Shown: positions 60,201-64,000 of the stretch, piece after piece
Numbering within the stretch: position 1 is the stretch's first letter
Layout of the letters: each line of letters opens with the position of its first letter
Origin: Aquila chrysaetos chrysaetos
Lineage: Eukaryota; Chordata; Aves; Accipitriformes; Accipitridae
DNA: 64,000 nt
NCBI RefSeq assembly: GCF_900496995.4
Contig: NC_044009.1
Span: 8,588,001-8,652,000, forward strand
Direction of reading: 5' to 3'
Notes under the pieces: generated by a model
The model's database searches: none
What the model saw: only the letters and a program-made list of their open reading frames with translations
What the model was told of the DNA's origin: nothing
Made by a program: the position numbers and the translations under genes

Positions 60201-63200
60201 CAAAGTGCATTTTCAAGCCGTGCCCTTCTCCTGAGCTAGCTTCGGCAAAAGCACCACAGGATCTGTCTGTGGCACTCACCCCTCTCTAACCGTGCTTTCT
60301 CTGCCTCGCATGCTTGCATGGGACCTTGGCTGGCTCCCGGTGACCCGACCAAATGCCTTCTCGCCCTGTGAGGGCCCTTCAACCCCTGCTGCACTACCTG
60401 CCTGGGAGGAGCAGCCCATAAAGCACCTGTGAAAAGACCCTCATGCCAGCTTCAGCTCCCACCCCACACAGTGCTGGGGTTGATCAGGCACTAACAAAGC
60501 TCCTTGTCCCCATCCCATCACTCCCTGGGCTCCTCCTGATCTCCCACACCGATGGGAAGGGCCCAGAGCACCGCTTCTCCCTTTGTGTTTGTATCAAGCA
60601 GCAGAACCCAGCTCGGAGATGCTAAAATAACATAAAATGGCAGTTTCATGCTGCTTTAAAGAGGATAATTACTTGAGGGGCGTGCCTCAAACCTACCTGC
60701 TGCTGTCCCGTGTCCAAGCCCAGCGCTTTAACGAAGCCAGAGGGATCAATGTATCGCCTTTTGCTGTTCTGCAGCAAGGCAAACAAGTACTGAAGGTGTT
60801 CACAAATGGTCTGAGGCTCATAGTCTATTAAAAACAACAAGTTGCACAAGTTACAGCAAGTCATTCAAGGCACGAGATAATTGTTCCAAGTAATTTGCTT
60901 GTTCCTTCTTTGTATGGGTAAATTTAATGATTAGAAATTATATGGTTTTTAAAAGCTGTTTTAAATTATCATGAGAACCAAAGTGGTTCATTTCTCTGAT
61001 GAGAGCGAAGTCCCAGTGTGGGCCAGGTATCATGGAATCATTCAGGGTGGAAAAGACCCTGAAAATCAAGTCCAACCATAAACATCCCACAATGCCTAGC
61101 GCAAGCTGTGAGCGAACAGTTTAAGCAGTGTGCGCCGATTACCCTGTAGCAACAGCTTCTTTTTTACCCTTGTCGTGGTTTAACCCCAGCCAGCAACTAA
61201 GCACCACGCAGCCGCTCACTCACTCCCGCCCCACCCAGTGGGATGGGGGAGAAAATTGGGAAAAAGAAGCAAAACCCACGGGTTGAGATAAGAACAGTTT
61301 AATAGAACAGAAAAGAAGAAACTAATAATGATAATGATAACACTAATAAAATGACAACAGCAATAATGAAAGGATTGGAATGTACAAATGATGCGCAGTG
61401 CAATTGCTCACCACCCACCGACCGACACCCAGTTAGTCCCAGAGCTGCGATCCCCCGCCCCCACTTCTCAGTTCCCATACTAGATGGGACGTCACATGGT
61501 ATGGAATACACTGTTGGCCAGTTTGGGTCAGGTGCCCTGGCTGTGTCCTGTGCCAACTTCTTGTGCCCCTCCAGCTTTCTCGCTGGCTGGGCATGAGAAG
61601 CTGAAAAATCCTCGACATTAGTCTAAACACTACTTAGCAACAACTGAAAACATCAGTGTTATCAACATTCTTCACAGACTGAACTCAAAACATAGCACCG
61701 TACCAGCTACTAGGAAGACAGTTAACTCTATCCTAGCTGAAACTAGGACAACCCTAAATGGTGAGACATCATTTAAAAATGCCATAAAAACAGGAACAGA
61801 AGAAATCAGGCGGCTGCCTGACCCAGAGCGCACCTATAACACCATACCATACATGAAGGTATGTCACCTGAGGCTGTTGCATCTGCTGTGAGGGCACTGG
61901 GAGTCTCATTTGTATCGGGGACCTAAATTTTCGCCCTCCCATGGGACGAGTGCGGCTCTACGGTAGCGCAGATCAGCCCCAACCCATGTGCCTCCACCCC
62001 CAGCACCATAATTAAGCTGGGAAACAGTGTGGGAAGCAGCCCGGCGAGAAATGAACCCAAATCTGATTTTTCAACCAGATCGGGATCACTCTGATTTAAG
62101 AAATAACTTGGGCAAAGGACAGTTTATTCCTAAAAGCCAGGTGATAAGACTCAAAAACAATGGTGTGGAGATTGGACAACTGGTTGGAACTTCACCTATC
62201 AATTCTCCCAATAAATGCTATCCCAAAGCCGACACCAGCATGTAAAATTTTAGGAGAAAACGAGCAAAACCACTCCCATTCACAGCAGATAACCTTCCAC
62301 CCACCTTTGTCTTTCGGCATGCCCTCTCCGGCCACATACTCGCTGCAGGTGCTGGGACACAAATAGAGAGCTTGCCGGAGCTCCAAGTTAAGAAACCACA
62401 TCTGCAAGAAAGTGTTCACGTAGCACGTGGCGCCGAGGTTCGTTAAGCCCACGAACGCGTTCTGGCGTAAGAGAGAAAGCAACAGTCATCACTTGCCGCT
62501 GCAGAGGAGCAAGCAGAAATCCAGCAGTTGGGGCGGCCGCTTTACGGCTGTTTGTTGGGAAAACGCCGCTCCGGTATCATAAAAACAGCCACATCCCAAA
62601 TTCCCGGGCTATAGGGGGACATGAGATGTCACCTCCCCTCGTCCCCATCTTCCCTGGAGAACCAGGAAGGGCAGGGGATGATTTTTGGGAGAGGGGGGAC
62701 TACCTTCTTGCGACGCTCGCAGTTGGGGTCATCGATGTTGTGGAAGCTGTTCTCGTCTATCTCGCCCAGCCAGACGTGCTCCCCGATCCCCACCAGGCAG
62801 TTGGGGTTCCCCCGGCAGTTCCTCCTGTAGAATCAGCACCCATGCTGTCACCGCCATGGAAGGGACACTGCTGTCCCTTGGAGGGTGGGTGTGTGACCAT
62901 GGGGGATAAGAACAACAAGGGGGACCCCATAATCCTAAACAGAGTGAATAAGATGGGACAGGGGTCCCACACACCCCCTAAAAATGGTGGCTAGGGAAGA
63001 ACAAGGAGACCCCAAGGGATGGAGAACTAGAGGAGAGAAAAAAGGGGGACCCCAGGGAAGAGTACAGGACCTGGGGCGTGGGTCCCTGTATCTGGGGAGC
63101 CAGGCAGGGAGAGGGGTCACCCACAACCCTGGGGGGCTGTCCCTGTACCTGGGGAGCCAGGCAGGGAGAGGGGTCCCCCACAACCCTGGAGGGGGTCCCT

Positions 63201-63676
63201 GTATCTGGGAAGCCAGGCAGGGAGAGGGATCCCCCACAACCCCAGCGAACGGGAGTCCCAAAAAAGGGAAGGGGGGGCGGGAGGGTCCCCATCGACCCTG
63301 AGGGACGCAGAAAACGCAGGGTGCTTCCCCAGCCTCGCGGGAGGGAGGAGGAACGTGAAGTCCCCTCCCGCCCTGGGGGGTAAGGAGCCCAGAGAAGGGA
63401 AAGGGGGACCACCCAGACCCCACATACGGGGGGGGGAAGTTTGGGGTCCCCTGCAGCCCCGAGGGACCAGGTACGGGGCGGGGAGGAAGCAGAGGGCCGC
63501 CCCGGGAGGGGAGAGGGCCCGGGGAGGGTCCCCGGGCGGTACCGGCAGGCTCCGCGCTGGCAGGGCTCCAGCCCGACGCGGTAGGCCGCTTCGATGTGCT
63601 CCTGCGCCACCGCCTCGGGCGGCACCGTCTCGGTCCAACGCCACGCCGCCTTCTCCAGCTGCAACCGCGGCGCCAT
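34681..63676 (-). CDS. USP48: Ubiquitin-specific protease 48, complete coding region
   Basis: Cysteine deubiquitinase. Exons in transcript order: 63543-63676, 62704-62824, 62305-62461, 60697-60824, 59430-59554, 58740-58848, 57313-57446, 57004-57086, 56524-56703, 54042-54167, 51803-51952, 49033-49233, 47497-47611, 47224-47354, 45800-45871, 42649-42773, 42364-42486, 40444-40505, 39815-39925, 39042-39172, 38697-38803, 36481-36585, 35916-36071, 35577-35702, 35093-35141, 34812-34838, 34681-34703. All 27 have GT/AG borders and close the frame to 1036 aa (human 1035). Catalytic Cys98 lies in [14 protein letters not shown] and His353 in YSGHYIAHV, the human positions. Zinc-binding CNQC and CETC pairs lie in 58740-58848 and 57313-57446. 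DUSP-like segments occupy the middle. A ubiquitin-like fold is coded near the C terminus ([22 protein letters not shown]). The tail GFKGTGLLGH equals human. The larger introns hold no other gene that I can see. Confidence 0.98.
35577..35702 (-). CDS. USP48: USP48 ubiquitin-like domain exon
   Basis: Codes 42 residues beginning [14 protein letters not shown] and ending VILLK, the core of the C-terminal ubiquitin-like fold known for USP48. Phase 0 on both sides. Confidence 0.93.
47062..47104. repeat. Perfect 19-bp inverted repeat (hairpin) in USP48 intron
   Basis: Left arm 47062-47080 and right arm 47086-47104 are exact reverse complements with a 5-base loop (AAATG). AATAAA occurs on the plus strand (47066-47071) and on the minus strand (plus TTTATT at 47096-47101). 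It lies 120 bases below exon 47224-47354. Confidence 0.95.
56524..56703 (-). CDS. USP48: USP48 catalytic histidine exon
   Basis: Codes [19 protein letters not shown] followed by [11 protein letters not shown] and ends at GIEEDL. His353 of the USP His-box is here. 180 bases, phases 1 and 1. Confidence 0.95.
61030..61110. mobile_element. Short CR1-like LINE fragment
   Basis: The stretch CATGGAATCATTCAGGGTGG...AAGTCCAACC resembles the CATAGAATCATTAAGGTTGG...GAGTCCAACC word string of avian CR1-family elements. Only about 80 bases remain. Orientation not assigned. Confidence 0.55.
61171..61750 (-). mobile_element. Solo LTR of an endogenous retrovirus
   Basis: A 580-base element with TG/CA ends, beginning TGTCGTGGTTTAACCCC and ending AACTAGGACA on the plus strand, flanked by direct 5-bp duplications ACCCT at 61166-61170 and 61751-61755. 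I recognise it as an LTR family common in neoavian genomes. Its sense strand is judged minus because ATTAAA (plus TTTAAT) falls after the degraded TATA region in that direction. No internal viral genes are present. It sits in the USP48 intron between exons 60697-60824 and 62305-62461, in the gene's own orientation. Confidence 0.85.
62305..62461 (-). CDS. USP48: USP48 catalytic cysteine exon
   Basis: Codes residues 86-137 beginning [16 protein letters not shown]. The Cys-box cysteine is residue 98. 157 bases, phase 0 in and phase 1 out, joining to [10 protein letters not shown] of the next exon. Confidence 0.95.
63082..63245. repeat. 57-bp unit in three tandem copies, USP48 intron 1
   Basis: Copies begin GTCCCTGTAYCTGGGGAGCC at 63082, 63139 and 63195 and differ at a few bases. 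They lie between the first and second coding exons of USP48. Confidence 0.9.
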
Positions 63677-63860
63677 CGCCGCCGACCCCCCCCCCCCCCC
63701 CCCCCCCAACTTCTCCGGCCCGGGCCGGCCCCGGCCCCGGCCCCGGCCCCAGCCCCGGCCCCGGCCCGGTCCCGCCCGGCCCCTCCTGCCGCCGCCGCCG
63801 CCGCCGCCGTCAAGGCCGATGACGCCACACGCGCGACACGCTGACGGGCGCGAGGCGTTG
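63677..63860 (-). promoter_or_regulatory. USP48: USP48 5' UTR and CpG-island promoter
   Basis: Immediately upstream of the ATG (63674-63676) on the minus strand are a G22 run (63686-63707), about seven GGGGCC-like hexamers (63718-63780) and a CGG repeat of about seven copies (63788-63809). Further up are a TGACG half site (plus GATGACGCC) and GC boxes near 63895. No TATA box. The start site is not visible. Confidence 0.6.
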
Positions 63861-64000
63861 ACGGTTACGGGCTGCGACGCGCGACGCGCCTGGAGGGGCG
63901 GGGCCTGCACGCCTCGCGGGACGTGGGGCTTCCCCCCACCCCCCTCGGTCCGGCCGCGGGAGCGGAATCCTGACACGAAACCCCTTCCGGATCCCCGTAC
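63861..64000. other. CpG island continuing upstream of USP48
   Basis: CG-dense DNA with a GGGGCGGGGCC Sp1-type box near 63895. By human synteny LDLRAD2 lies beyond, but no exon of it is seen here. Confidence 0.4.

Overview
This is vertebrate, and specifically avian, genomic DNA. Four intron-bearing genes can be read exon by exon: ECE1 (minus), ALPL (plus), RAP1GAP (minus) and USP48 (minus). The order matches the human 1p36.12 block ECE1-ALPL-RAP1GAP-USP48. A solo LTR of a type I know from neoavian bird genomes, with TG/CA ends and a 5-bp target duplication, sits in a USP48 intron and points to a neoavian bird rather than a fowl; the species cannot be named from this. The very GC-rich, minisatellite-rich left half suggests a microchromosome.

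Layout. 1-459: flank beyond the ECE1 3' end. 460-13090: ECE1, coding complete, with one annotated-style first exon (12935) and a second candidate first exon (11872-11931). 13100-16150: head-to-head ECE1/ALPL interval filled by two minisatellites and CpG-rich DNA. 16152-21595: ALPL coding sequence in 11 exons (518 aa). 22700-23340: convergent ALPL/RAP1GAP gap. 23341-31870: RAP1GAP, about 20 recognised coding exons with at least three apparent +1 frameshifts in C/G homopolymers. 31870-32820: GC-rich intergenic DNA. 32820-63710: USP48, all 27 coding exons (1036 aa). 63710-64000: CpG-island promoter of USP48.

Exon borders were set from GT/AG sites and checked by codon phase; for ECE1, ALPL and USP48 every exon length closes the frame. 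Nearly every gene in the first 32 kb carries its own minisatellite, and these arrays generate long spurious open frames on both strands that are not genes. The genes share no pathway: ECE1 is a type II membrane metalloprotease that makes endothelin, ALPL a GPI-anchored phosphatase of mineralisation, RAP1GAP a GTPase-activating protein for Rap1, USP48 a deubiquitinase. I found no bacterial-type system, CRISPR array, rRNA or tRNA. The points most worth following are the candidate ECE1 first exon, the RAP1GAP frame breaks and duplicated exon, a perfect hairpin carrying poly(A) signals in USP48, and a family of GTGCAA minisatellites.
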